From positions 248,001 through 312,000 of the forward strand of contig NZ_JYLB01000001.1 of assembly GCF_001042905.1 (NCBI RefSeq): DNA of 64,000 nt, given 5' to 3'. This DNA is from Pseudomonas lini. Its GTDB lineage: Bacteria > Pseudomonadota > Gammaproteobacteria > Pseudomonadales > Pseudomonadaceae. Of this stretch, positions 1-8,221 are shown one piece after another. Position numbers and translations under genes: made by a program. The notes beneath the pieces are model-generated. The model saw only the letters and a list, made by a program, of their open reading frames with translations, did no database searches and was not told where the DNA came from. The number at the start of each line of letters is the position of its first letter. Position 1 is the stretch's first letter.

Positions 1-1
1 G

Positions 2-52
2 TCTGACGCAGTCGACAAGCTCCTCGCAAAACTTGATTTACCTGCGCCATGA
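2..52 (+). CDS. 3' end of an unidentified protein gene (partial)
   Basis: An open frame enters from the left edge and ends in TGA at 50-52. It reads SDAVDKLLAKLDLPAP, which has protein-like composition (amphipathic, then a short Pro-rich tail). The family cannot be told from 16 residues. It would be a plus-strand gene facing the minus-strand replication module of the integrative element. The frame could equally be open by chance. Confidence 0.25.
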   Translation, partial: SDAVDKLLAKLDLPAP

Positions 53-155
53 CCCGCCAACCGACCCTTGTCGTGGCCTGGGTCGGAACACGCTGGCACG
101 CATCCGCGCACAAAGGGTGCCCAGTGATTCCCCGGCGGGCTCCGGGACTGAATAT

Positions 156-218
156 GATCGCCGAAGCGGATGACCACTGTTGCCTTGGAGGCAACAGTGG
201 TCATCCGCCACCACGATC
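156..218. repeat. long perfect hairpin: 19-bp inverted repeat with 5-nt loop
   Basis: Positions 166-184 and 190-208 are exact reverse complements (19 of 19), separated by the loop TTGGA. After a 5-nt internal mismatch on each side, GATCG (156-160) pairs again with CGATC (214-218). No T-run follows on either strand, so a standard Rho-independent terminator is not obvious. It lies about 115 bp after the partial gene at the left edge, in a 370-bp stretch that I read as non-coding. It may act as a bidirectional terminator, a single-strand DNA origin or a protein-binding site. Confidence 0.8.
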
Positions 219-420
219 AGGCCGAGCACAAAACGGGAATGAAAAATTCCGCAGAAGAGAAGGCTCCGAACTCAAGGAGTTCGACCGAGCTACCCGGAGC
301 GAATCGGTCTTGGGTCGCCGTTGGCGATGATCCTGAGGCACTACAGCAGAGAGGGGGAGATGACGTCAAGGCAGAGAGCCTCCCCTCAAAGGCCCGGATA
401 TCGAATACCAGCGCATAAGC

Positions 421-783
421 TCATTTGTTGGCGAGATGAGCAGCCAGTTGTTCGACAGTAGCCAGGATAAAGGCACGGTCGCTTTCTTTCAGTCCACGCA
501 GCAAACCCGCGATCATCTGGCCTTGGTCATTGGGGCGATTGCTCGACTCCGTCAGCAGTTCATCCATCCGGCAGTCGAAAATATCTGCTAACTGCATCAG
601 CTTGACCACGGAGAGCTCCACCACGCCTCGCTCCAGGCGCGAGATGGCTTCACTGCCAATCCCCAGGCGTTCAGCCACCTCTTCCTGGGTCAGATTACGC
701 TGGGTTCGGTGCTTAGCGATCATGCGCCCGATTTGGGCTTGGGTCGGATGTTTATGTGCCAAGTGATGAGTTCTCCAGTTCAA
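421..783 (-). CDS. XRE-family helix-turn-helix transcriptional regulator
   Basis: A 120-aa protein with one Cro/C1-type HTH at about residues 19-75: QRNLTQEEVAERLGIGSEAISRLERG is the typical helix 2 - turn - helix 3 pattern. The C-terminal tail is helical and probably dimerises. Position 783 is a TTG codon without a clear ribosome site; a downstream TTG at 762, preceded by GGAG, is an alternative start. The gene is divergent from the small FecR-N-like gene at 971, with about 190 bp of shared promoter region. Regulators like this are common accessory genes next to topB in such elements. Its target is unknown; autoregulation of the shared region is the simplest guess. Confidence 0.85.
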   Translation of the reverse strand: MNWRTHHLAHKHPTQAQIGRMIAKHRTQRNLTQEEVAERLGIGSEAISRLERGVVELSVVKLMQLADIFDCRMDELLTESSNRPNDQGQMIAGLLRGLKESDRAFILATVEQLAAHLANK

Positions 784-807
784 CCCGAATGGTTGAGCAA
801 AGACCCG

Positions 808-836
808 TTGACATGAACATCCTTAAAGGTTGTGTA
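808..836 (+). promoter_or_regulatory. candidate sigma-70 promoter toward the gene at 971
   Basis: TTGACA at 808-813 is followed by a 17-bp spacer and TGTGTA at 831-836. A second possible -10 (TATATT, about 854-859) lies just downstream. The element is in the intergenic region between the divergent XRE gene and the small plus-strand gene. Seen by eye only. Confidence 0.3.
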
Positions 837-970
837 TCGACTTGTAAGGTTGCTATATTGGCTGAAATAGCTGTGTAATGCGACGAGGGTTCTGTTCCTC
901 CAGGGTCAGACTCCAAGATGGCCATTGAGAATGAACGGTCTGATAAGGACAAGCTGAGGATTGGTTGAGC

Positions 971-1228
971 ATGGAAGAGGAGAGCAAGGATGTTATGGAT
1001 CGGATCTGGGAGCGAACACTGGAGCTGTTCATCAAGATTCATGATTGCCCTGAGAATTCCGAGCATTTCGACAGCCTTGTCCATTGGCTCAACGAAGATC
1101 CTGCTCACCTGGAAGCGTTCAACGAACTGGGGCAGATATGGATTGCGACAGGTCTCGCCTTGGCCCGTGAAATTGGACAACCACTAAGTGAGTTGGAGAG
1201 GGATCAGCCGCCGTTAATGATGCACTGA
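971..1228 (+). CDS. small protein resembling the N-terminal (DUF4880) domain of FecR-type regulators
   Basis: An 85-aa protein. The stretch HWLNEDPAHLEAFNELGQIW at about residues 38-57 matches the WL..dP.h..AF..l..lW signature of the DUF4880 domain that opens FecR/PupR anti-sigma regulators. Here the domain stands alone: there is no transmembrane segment and no FecR body. Start is ATG 971; TTG 965 in the same frame is closer to the GAGG at 956-959. It is divergent from the XRE gene and convergent with topB. No sigma factor or TonB receptor is adjacent, so its partner is unknown. Confidence 0.65.
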   Translation: MEEESKDVMDRIWERTLELFIKIHDCPENSEHFDSLVHWLNEDPAHLEAFNELGQIWIATGLALAREIGQPLSELERDQPPLMMH

Positions 1229-1271
1229 CCCTTACATCGCCCCAACACTCATATTGATCTCCAATGGCGCG

Positions 1272-3239
1272 TCACGGGCGACGCGTATCTTTTCTGATGG
1301 GCACAGTGCCCTTACAGTCCGGATAGTGCGAGCATGACCAGAACGGCCCTGACTTTCCCTTACGCCTGAGCATTGAGGCATCGCAAATGGGGCAGACCGG
1401 ACCGGCTTCGATAGGCATGGCTAAAGTAAGTGAGCCGCAGCTTGCGACCAGCTGCGCTATCCAATTCACTTGCTTGGCGACGAACGCATCCAGGCTCAGA
1501 CGTCCCGCTTCGATTTCGTCCAGAGCCTGCTCCCAGATCGCGGTCATACCCGGATCAGTGACTGCAACGGGTACCGACTCGATCAGGGTATGGGCCGCCG
1601 CCGAGGCTATTAAGGCGCGTTTTTTCTTTAGCAAATAACCACGATCAATCAATCCCTTGATGATGCCGGCTCGTGTGGCTTCGGTACCGATACCGGTGGT
1701 TTCCCGAAGTTTCTGTTTCAGGCGTGGATCGTTGACCAACTTGGCCACATTTTTCATGGCCTTGATCAGATCGCCCTCGGTCAGCGCTTTGGGAGCGGCG
1801 GTGCGCATGGACTTGAGTTCGACGTCGTCCACGGCGCAATGAGTACCCTGTTGCAAGACTGGTAAAGCTTGGGCCTTTTGATTGGGCTCATCCTCCTCGG
1901 TGTTTTCGTAGAGCAAACCTTTCCAACCCTGAACCAGGATCTGTTTGCCAACGGCGGTCAGTCGTTCTTCACCACACTCCAGTTCTACGTGGGTCCGATC
2001 AAACTCATGATGTGGAAGAAACTGCACAAGGTAGTGGCTGCGAATCAGTTCGTAGACTTGGCGTTCTTGTTCGGACATCCGCGCAAGGTTCGCCAGCTCG
2101 CTGGTGGGGATAATGGCGTGGTGCGCGGTGACCTTGGCATCGTTCCAAACGCGGGAGTGCAATGATTGATCGAGGCTTCCGAGCGCAGGCCGTAGTGCGG
2201 GATCCGTTTCGAGCAGGGCATCGAAAACTGTGGGTACCTCGTTAAACATACTCTCTGGCAAATAGCGGCAATCGCTGCGCGGATAGCTGGTGGCTTTGTG
2301 CGTTTCATATAGGGCTTGGGCTATGTTCAGGGTTTCTTGAACGCCAAGCCCCAGCTTGCGTGAACAGACTTCTTGCAGTGTGCTCAGGTCGAAGGGTAGG
2401 GGTGGCGCTTCGCGGAAATGCTCAGTCTGCAGCGAGAGTACTGTGGCGGTTTTACTGCTGAAGATCGCTTCGACGGTCTGACTGGCAAGCGCCTGCTCTA
2501 GGCAACGGCCGGCCTCGTCACTCCCTGAGCTGGGTGGTAACCACGACGCGATGAATGGTTGTCCCATTGAGGACAGGTGCACATCCACTTCCCAGTAGGG
2601 CTCCGAGACGAAGCTGGCAATTGCACGATCTCGATCGACCACCAGACGCAAGGTGGGTGTCTGTACGCGTCCAACGGACAATACGCCCTCGTAGCCCGCC
2701 CGCCGTCCGAGAAGGGTGAACAAACGACTGAGGTTCATGCCGATCAGCCAGTCAGCCCGGCTGCGGGCGAGGGCTGAGTAGTAGAGTGGAAAAGTCTCCT
2801 GACCAGACTTGAGCGAGGACAATGCCTTGCGAATCGACGCCTCATTGAGTGCCGACAACCAGAGGCGTTGAACGGGGCCTCGGTAATTGCAGAGTTCCAG
2901 TAGCTCGCGGGCAATCATTTCGCCTTCTCGATCGGCATCGGTGGCGATGACAACGGTGCGAGCTTCGCTGAGCAGACGTTTGATGACGTTGAACTGTGCC
3001 GCTGTCTTGGGCTTGACCTCGACCTGCCATTGCTGGGGAATGATCGGTAGGTGGTCCAGTGACCAGGATTTGAGATGCTTGCCATAGGCTTCGGGTGGGG
3101 CGGCCTCAAGCAGGTGGCCGACACACCAGGTAACGGTTATTTCGGGTCCGATCAGGCAGCCATCACTGCGCCGGTTGGCTCCGAGAACCTTGGCGATGTC
3201 ACGACCTTGGGAAGGTTTCTCGCAAAGAAAGAGGCGCAT
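1272..3239 (-). CDS. topB: type IA DNA topoisomerase III (integrative-element type)
   Basis: A 655-aa enzyme that cuts and rejoins one DNA strand to decatenate DNA. The Toprim domain is at the N terminus, with acidic residues D101, D103 and E107 in DADREGE. The active-site tyrosine is Y319 in TSYPRSD. The ATR..I motif (GIGTEATRAGIIKGLIDRGY) is present at about 525-545. The C terminus carries one four-cysteine zinc finger (CPIC...C-HYPDC). Length is typical of plasmid and ICE TopB. It ends the minus-strand replication/processing set downstream of ssb, a common position in SPI-7/PFGI-1-type elements. The start MRLFLCEKPSQ is the standard TopB N terminus. Confidence 0.97.
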   Translation of the reverse strand: MRLFLCEKPSQGRDIAKVLGANRRSDGCLIGPEITVTWCVGHLLEAAPPEAYGKHLKSWSLDHLPIIPQQWQVEVKPKTAAQFNVIKRLLSEARTVVIATDADREGEMIARELLELCNYRGPVQRLWLSALNEASIRKALSSLKSGQETFPLYYSALARSRADWLIGMNLSRLFTLLGRRAGYEGVLSVGRVQTPTLRLVVDRDRAIASFVSEPYWEVDVHLSSMGQPFIASWLPPSSGSDEAGRCLEQALASQTVEAIFSSKTATVLSLQTEHFREAPPLPFDLSTLQEVCSRKLGLGVQETLNIAQALYETHKATSYPRSDCRYLPESMFNEVPTVFDALLETDPALRPALGSLDQSLHSRVWNDAKVTAHHAIIPTSELANLARMSEQERQVYELIRSHYLVQFLPHHEFDRTHVELECGEERLTAVGKQILVQGWKGLLYENTEEDEPNQKAQALPVLQQGTHCAVDDVELKSMRTAAPKALTEGDLIKAMKNVAKLVNDPRLKQKLRETTGIGTEATRAGIIKGLIDRGYLLKKKRALIASAAAHTLIESVPVAVTDPGMTAIWEQALDEIEAGRLSLDAFVAKQVNWIAQLVASCGSLTLAMPIEAGPVCPICDASMLRRKGKSGPFWSCSHYPDCKGTVPIRKDTRRP

Positions 3240-3391
3240 AGAACTGCTCCGGATTGAGTTCGGAGCAGCGTTGTTGGAAACAGTAATGGCGAGATATGGG
3301 AAACCGGATTGCTAAGTTACCCATATTAATTTTGACGGGAAGCCAAGAACCGGAAAACTGCCAGGTCAGCAGTCATCAATAAGTACAGATT

Positions 3392-4525
3392 TTACCAATG
3401 GCACCCTTTAAGGTTTTCGCGCAGGATCTCAAGCAATGCGGAGTCGTCGTCAGGCTCTCCTGTGATAAGAAATGCGGCTCCTGGGACCGGAAGCATTTCA
3501 AGTTTCGGGTGAGTCTCCCAAGACCAGAACCTTCTGGGTAAAAGACCGGTAGGTCGGGCAATGGCGAGAAACGCCACGTGATCAGCCAATTCAAACCTGT
3601 GGTCCAGTTCAGAATAGGATTGCGCAATACCACAGTGTGGGCAGCATGAGACGTGCTCTTTGACTCCTCTTTTTTTGAAGTGAATCAGCTTGATCCTGCA
3701 CATATCTTGAATGTGCCTGGTCTTGCGATGGATCGTGGAGACGATTTTCGGCATCTGCCGTACTAGATCCTCAGTAAATTCCGGGTCTAGTAAACAGATG
3801 TGAATTTTGCAGCTCCAGCACCGCTTTCGATGGATTCTGATGTGGTGAAGGGAGGTATTCACTTCGTGCTCAATGAATCTGAGTTTTCCCGTGAGTGCTC
3901 CTTGAATAAATTCAGGGAAGTCGATGTCTTGCTTTTCGATGGATACGAGGTAGGTGCCAGTACTGTCGGGAGACTGACGCTTGCACTCAAATCGAGGAAG
4001 TGCTTTGGTTGGCTTGCTGATGTGATGACGATACGCTTTCTTGGAAATGTCGATCCAGATACAGCGAATACCTGCTTCCACGTAGACTCTCTGACGCTCC
4101 TCGTAGTCGACATCACGCTGTGTTGATCGTTGTATTTCGACAGCCACCTTGGTCTTGCCATTCGGATGAGTACAAAGAACGTCAGCCCGATAGAATTTGC
4201 CGGAAGCTGTTACCCCTGACTGCTCAGGAAGTGCAGACCAACCCGCGGCTGTGGCAGCAAAAAGCGTTTTAATTTTAAGCATGACATGATCATCGCTTTC
4301 GCCGCCTGTTTGACTGAGTTTGCGCTCACCTGGCTTGTGGGAAAAGAAACGATGCCCAAGCCGTGAGACCTTGAGCACCGCTCGGCTTTTGGTCTCGGGC
4401 ATGAAGAGATCCCGGGATTTGTTCAGTGCTTCGGTTTTCCATTCTTCGTCCGTTAGGAATACCGAGACAACGGGTGTCCCATCCAACCTATAGGCAAGCA
4501 GTCCCACAGTGCGTATCCATTGCAT
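3392..4525 (-). CDS. CoiA-like putative nuclease, element-borne hypothetical protein
   Basis: A 377-aa protein. Residues about 80-165 resemble the nuclease core of competence protein CoiA (PD-(D/E)XK fold): a RADV strand with D115, then VEIQRS with E130 and Q132, then YEERQRVYVEAGIRCIWID. Possible metal ligands follow in CWSCKIHIC (about 237-245) and in CCPHCG (about 298-303). Family knowledge suggests DNA cleavage or processing; no activity is proven. It sits between ssb and topB. It could serve conjugative DNA handling or be defence cargo. Confidence 0.65.
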   Translation of the reverse strand: MQWIRTVGLLAYRLDGTPVVSVFLTDEEWKTEALNKSRDLFMPETKSRAVLKVSRLGHRFFSHKPGERKLSQTGGESDDHVMLKIKTLFAATAAGWSALPEQSGVTASGKFYRADVLCTHPNGKTKVAVEIQRSTQRDVDYEERQRVYVEAGIRCIWIDISKKAYRHHISKPTKALPRFECKRQSPDSTGTYLVSIEKQDIDFPEFIQGALTGKLRFIEHEVNTSLHHIRIHRKRCWSCKIHICLLDPEFTEDLVRQMPKIVSTIHRKTRHIQDMCRIKLIHFKKRGVKEHVSCCPHCGIAQSYSELDHRFELADHVAFLAIARPTGLLPRRFWSWETHPKLEMLPVPGAAFLITGEPDDDSALLEILRENLKGCHW

Positions 4526-4609
4526 GATGTCGATGGGGCAATGGTACCTCGTACTGTTGTATCGCGCAGGGGCGCAATTACATACCTAGTTACATCATTT
4601 ATTGACCAA

Positions 4610-5077
4610 TTACTCTTTACGTTTTCTGGGTTTTGACGTCGCTGACGAACTCTGATTGTTGGTCCGCTCTGCACTTTGCTCGACCTGTTTTGCAGCCGTC
4701 GTCTGTTCACTGGATCGTTCCCGCATGACCACGTTCTGCACGCGATGAGGCAGGATGCCGACTCGACGGGCTTCGATTTTGAACGTCACCCGGGCGTTAT
4801 CTTCGGCGTCCTCCCACTCATCGCGCACTGTCCGGCCTTCGACCAACACACGCATACCTTTCTGGTACAGCGTACTCCAGTGTTCAGCCTCGCGGTGCCA
4901 GAGCTCAACTGGCGCCCAATAGCCGCCACGATCTTCATAGCTACCCTCGCGTGGCACCGGGTTGTCGAAGTACACATTCAGCCGTAGCAAACGCCGTGGC
5001 TCGTCATTACCTGATGGAAATTCCTGAAACTCTGGCGCACTGCCAATGTTGCCTTCGCCGACAAAAAAAGTACTCAT
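4610..5077 (-). CDS. ssb: single-stranded DNA-binding protein (integrative-element type)
   Basis: A 155-aa protein with an OB fold at residues 1-105: MSTFFVGEGNIGSAPEFQEF, then LRLNVYFDNP, GYWAPVELWH and KGMRVLVEGR, the usual SSB strand pattern. The tail (about 115-155) is charged and rich in Ser/Lys, ends PRKRKE, and lacks the acidic DDxPF tip of chromosomal SSB. I chose ATG 5077 because the SSB fold begins there and the start overlaps the DUF3158 stop by 4 bp; the upstream extension overlaps DUF3158 coding sequence. It protects single-stranded DNA during transfer or replication. Confidence 0.9.
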   Translation of the reverse strand: MSTFFVGEGNIGSAPEFQEFPSGNDEPRRLLRLNVYFDNPVPREGSYEDRGGYWAPVELWHREAEHWSTLYQKGMRVLVEGRTVRDEWEDAEDNARVTFKIEARRVGILPHRVQNVVMRERSSEQTTAAKQVEQSAERTNNQSSSATSKPRKRKE

Positions 5078-5592
5078 CCTGATACCTCCACTGCGGTTGT
5101 GAGTTGGCGCAGTAGCCGTTCGGCACTGGCCATTTTGATCGCGCAGGTCGATGCCTGGCGGTAGAGCGAATGCACCACGCTCATCTGCAAGTTCAGTGCA
5201 ATGCGCTCGCATTCGAAACGGTGCAATCCCTCTCGTACGATCTGCGGCAGTGCTTGGTTGGAGATCTGGCGTTCCCAGACCGCAACCCCCATACGAGCGA
5301 AGTCACGGGTACGCCAACGCAAAAAGGTGCTGCCCGCACTGGTGTTCTGCAGCACCAATCGAATATTCAGCAGTGAGTAAGGAGGTTGTCCGGCTTGCTG
5401 CACCACAGCCTCCATCAGGTGACATAACTGCGCCTCGATTTCCCTCGCCATCTGCGCCAGGTGTTCCAGCTCCCCCTTACCCTTAAATGGTTTTAAAAGG
5501 CCTTTTAGGGAGGCAGCGTGTTCGAGTTGTCGATAGGCATCCGGTGTCAATGCTTCGCGGGGCAATGGTTGAACGGGTGTCATGGGACTCAT
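5074..5592 (-). CDS. DUF3158 family integrative-element protein
   Basis: A 172-aa soluble, helix-rich protein. It has no known catalytic motif, but size, sequence style (LKGLLKPFKGKGELEHLAQ at about 29-47) and position match the DUF3158 proteins always found just before ssb in SPI-7/PFGI-1-type elements. A good ribosome site (GGAGG, 7 nt) precedes ATG 5592. Both ends overlap the neighbours by 4 bp (ATGA type), so it is translationally coupled. Function unknown; a role in DNA maintenance or transfer is inferred from context. Confidence 0.85.
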   Translation of the reverse strand: MSPMTPVQPLPREALTPDAYRQLEHAASLKGLLKPFKGKGELEHLAQMAREIEAQLCHLMEAVVQQAGQPPYSLLNIRLVLQNTSAGSTFLRWRTRDFARMGVAVWERQISNQALPQIVREGLHRFECERIALNLQMSVVHSLYRQASTCAIKMASAERLLRQLTTAVEVSG

Positions 5593-6344
5593 GCTTCGTC
5601 CTCCGGCCCATTCACTGCCGCAGATGGGGCTACCGCGTCCTCCATCAACGCATCAGCGTCATCCACTGGCACAGCGCCACGACGAATGATCGGTGGCGCG
5701 AACTGGGAACGGCGATGTCCCTCAAGGATGTCCATGGGGGGCAATCCAAACTTTTCCATGGCCGCCAGTGCGCGGGCATTGTTTGCGGCCATGTCATCGC
5801 GTGTGACACCGGCAAGTCGATAACGCTGTGCCTGGCCGAACAGGCTGCGCAGCAGATGGGCACCGTCGTCGATCCAGGCTTCCATGTCTCTGCGACCAAT
5901 CAAGGCGGTGTGATGGGCCAATAGGGTGTGGCGCACCAGTGTGTCGTAGTCAGTCAGCAGGTAGACGGCGAGGAATCCTAGTTGGCTGCCGATGTACAAG
6001 GGCAAGGTGACGGGGTGGATATTGAGGTTATCGCTCATGTCGATCTGCGTCGGCAGGTCCCGTCTGATCTGATCCAATTGTTGGGTCAGTTCCAGCATCC
6101 CAGCCTTAGCCTGCAGCAGTTTTTCTTCGAGCTGCACGATAGCCCAATCGGCATAAGGGTCGTCCTGCGCTGCGGCTTGTTTGATCAGATTGGTGACGCT
6201 GATGTAGCCGGCCATGCCCATGATCGAATGGACGCCTTCACGTGCGGTTCGACCTTGCCAGATACGGGCGGCGTGGTGGGTGTGCAGTGTCAGGGTGATG
6301 CTGCTGCGCAATGAGCCCAGGTTGAGCTGATAGTGATCGGCCAC
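5589..6344 (-). CDS. TIGR03761 (PFL_4669) family integrating conjugative element protein
   Basis: A 251-aa protein. The N terminus (LGSLRSSITLTLHTHHAARIWQG, about 9-31) and the order of neighbours identify the conserved ICE protein PFL_4669. No enzyme motif or membrane segment was found apart from one mildly hydrophobic stretch (GSQLGFLAVYLLTDYD, about 118-133). The C-terminal 40 residues are acidic and low complexity. It overlaps DUF3158 by 4 bp. A 144-bp gap separates it from the STY4528-type gene upstream, so an internal promoter is possible. Biochemical role unknown. Confidence 0.87.
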   Translation of the reverse strand: MADHYQLNLGSLRSSITLTLHTHHAARIWQGRTAREGVHSIMGMAGYISVTNLIKQAAAQDDPYADWAIVQLEEKLLQAKAGMLELTQQLDQIRRDLPTQIDMSDNLNIHPVTLPLYIGSQLGFLAVYLLTDYDTLVRHTLLAHHTALIGRRDMEAWIDDGAHLLRSLFGQAQRYRLAGVTRDDMAANNARALAAMEKFGLPPMDILEGHRRSQFAPPIIRRGAVPVDDADALMEDAVAPSAAVNGPEDEA

Positions 6345-6488
6345 GGTGTTGTCCTCGCATCTGCTTGGACGGGAACGTTGCGACAGATAAAGGTCTAGGA
6401 CAGCAAAAAAGCTGAATGCGGTCTGTTCGGTTTGGTTCGAGAGGGCTAATTTCCGAGACGCTCGACACTGATGCCAGTGGCATCAAAT

Positions 6489-7676
6489 CTACCGACGTCC
6501 AGGGCGTTTGCCGCGCAGCTGGCGCAACTCATTCAGGCATGCTTGGGCAAGGGCAGAGGCGGGTTCGCCCCGTTTTCTAAGTGGGCGTGACGGGACGGGT
6601 GGCGGTTCTGCAATAGGTAGCGATTCAGCCTGACCGGCCCAAGGACGAAACTCGCCTTTCAGCGCTCGCTGGATCAGGCTCATCAGATAGGCCGCTGGTT
6701 TGCGGATACCACCGGCGGCACATCGCGCGCCCGCTTCGTTGAGCACTGCCTGTCGATCCGCTGGTTTAAGTTTGCCCAGCGCCACGGTGACCGCCTGACG
6801 TTCGCTTGGGCTCAGCTGCAGAGGATCGGGCCAGTGCAGGTTATCCACCGCTGGGGTTGCTCGCGGTACAGTACAAATACTTTCTTTTAATACAGTACAA
6901 GCGGCGTTCGGATTCCGAACGGTGCCGGAAACAGTGGCGTTCAGACCCGGTTCGGAATCCGGACTAGGTTTCACTCGATTCCGAACGCGGTGATCACCTG
7001 CCAGTTCGGAATCGTGTAGCGCTTCATCGGTTCCTTGATCCAATCCTTGATGTGTCCAATGTTCGCTCCAACTGTCGAGCCGGGTGGGGAGTCGACCCAG
7101 GTCGATATCCGTGTCTTGGTGGATGTCTTTCACAATGTGCTGCGCGACAATACGTACAGCTTTGGTCGCATGATCGAGGGCATTTCCGACCAGCTCTAGA
7201 TAATCCTGATCCAGCTCCATGGCTTCGGCGGGAGTTAACGGTTCATCGTGCAGGACATACAGAGAACCTTGTAGGCGCCCGCTGAGCTGATCGCGGCCAC
7301 GACTCACCAAGCTAAGCCAGCGCGTCAACCTAAGCATCGTAAGGACGCGAGCGATGGTTTCGCGGGAGGCTGATACACCATAGGGAACGCTCGACAGGTA
7401 AGGTTGCAGATCTTCATAACGCGGGGTGACCACTCCCTGGCCCTGCAGCATGAGTCGAAATACTTGCCATGCATTACGTTCCAACGGAGTCAGCCGACAA
7501 TCCAGCAGCAGGCGACGCGGCACGACTTCGTGTGATTGGCCGCTGAAAAGAAAGCCAGCCTGAAGGGCCTGGTTGGAGGGTGGTTCCGTGGTCGGGCGTG
7601 CGGGCCAGTGTTCACTCAACTGTTGGGTGCATTGCTGCAGAACACGCTGCCAGCGACTGGAAGGGGTGGTATTCAT
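6489..7676 (-). CDS. STY4528 family pathogenicity-island replication protein
   Basis: A 395-aa protein. Residues about 60-150 (RRLLLDCRLTPLERNAWQVFRLM ... PYGVSASRETIARVLTMLRLTRWLSLVSRGRD) look like a winged-helix DNA-binding domain of the replication-initiator type. The middle (about 190-290) is low complexity, and the C terminus ends in basic RKRGEPAS...GKRPGRR. ATG 7676 overlaps the DUF2857 stop by 4 bp. Family members are annotated as replication proteins of Salmonella SPI-7-like islands, so a role in autonomous replication of the excised element is inferred. Confidence 0.85.
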   Translation of the reverse strand: MNTTPSSRWQRVLQQCTQQLSEHWPARPTTEPPSNQALQAGFLFSGQSHEVVPRRLLLDCRLTPLERNAWQVFRLMLQGQGVVTPRYEDLQPYLSSVPYGVSASRETIARVLTMLRLTRWLSLVSRGRDQLSGRLQGSLYVLHDEPLTPAEAMELDQDYLELVGNALDHATKAVRIVAQHIVKDIHQDTDIDLGRLPTRLDSWSEHWTHQGLDQGTDEALHDSELAGDHRVRNRVKPSPDSEPGLNATVSGTVRNPNAACTVLKESICTVPRATPAVDNLHWPDPLQLSPSERQAVTVALGKLKPADRQAVLNEAGARCAAGGIRKPAAYLMSLIQRALKGEFRPWAGQAESLPIAEPPPVPSRPLRKRGEPASALAQACLNELRQLRGKRPGRR

Positions 7677-8221
7677 GTTCCGTTGCTGTAATGGTCGATC
7701 TGCTGCCAAACGATGGCCAAGCTAATCTGTTGCTCCTCCGCCAACATCATCATGGCGTCGAGCTGATCCTCAGCACCGTCCTGAGCGCGTAGCTGGCACC
7801 AACGCTGCCAGAGCGCATGTTCCTGCGCTTCGCTCAAGTTCTGAGGGCGGCCCTTACGGGTTTCTATCTTGAGCAGACGTCGGCGCAGGGCGGTTTCCGA
7901 ATGCGCCAAGCCAAAGCATTGATACATGATAGTACTGCTGGCACCGAGCTTGAGCGCTCGGTTGATCAGGCGCTCGTTCTGTTCGTCGCGTTCGGCCTGG
8001 TCGATCAAGCGATGTAGCACCGACGAATCAATCTTGATCTCAACCCAGGGGACGGTGGCATGGGCCAGGCGTGACAGTGTGGTGGGCGGTAAGGATTGCA
8101 ACAGGTAAATGTCCTCTTCACCCAGCCCGAGTGCTTTGCAGCGTTGCAGGTTACCCAGGCGCAACTCGTGAAGGACCTGAGTCAGCATGGCCTGGTTGAG
8201 CACATTGAAGGACAGGTTCAT
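7673..8221 (-). CDS. DUF2857 family integrative-element protein
   Basis: A 182-aa helix-rich protein. Residues 1-60 (NLSFNVLNQAMLTQVLHELRLGNLQRCKALGLGEEDIYLLQSL) match the DUF2857 proteins encoded directly after parB in ICEs of this class. The region about 95-125 (KLGASSTIMYQCFGLAHSETALRRRLLKIE) reads like a helix-turn-helix. It is coupled to both neighbours by 4-bp overlaps. Possibly a regulator such as the FlhC-like proteins of related elements; no direct evidence here. Confidence 0.83.
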   Translation of the reverse strand: MNLSFNVLNQAMLTQVLHELRLGNLQRCKALGLGEEDIYLLQSLPPTTLSRLAHATVPWVEIKIDSSVLHRLIDQAERDEQNERLINRALKLGASSTIMYQCFGLAHSETALRRRLLKIETRKGRPQNLSEAQEHALWQRWCQLRAQDGAEDQLDAMMMLAEEQQISLAIVWQQIDHYSNGT

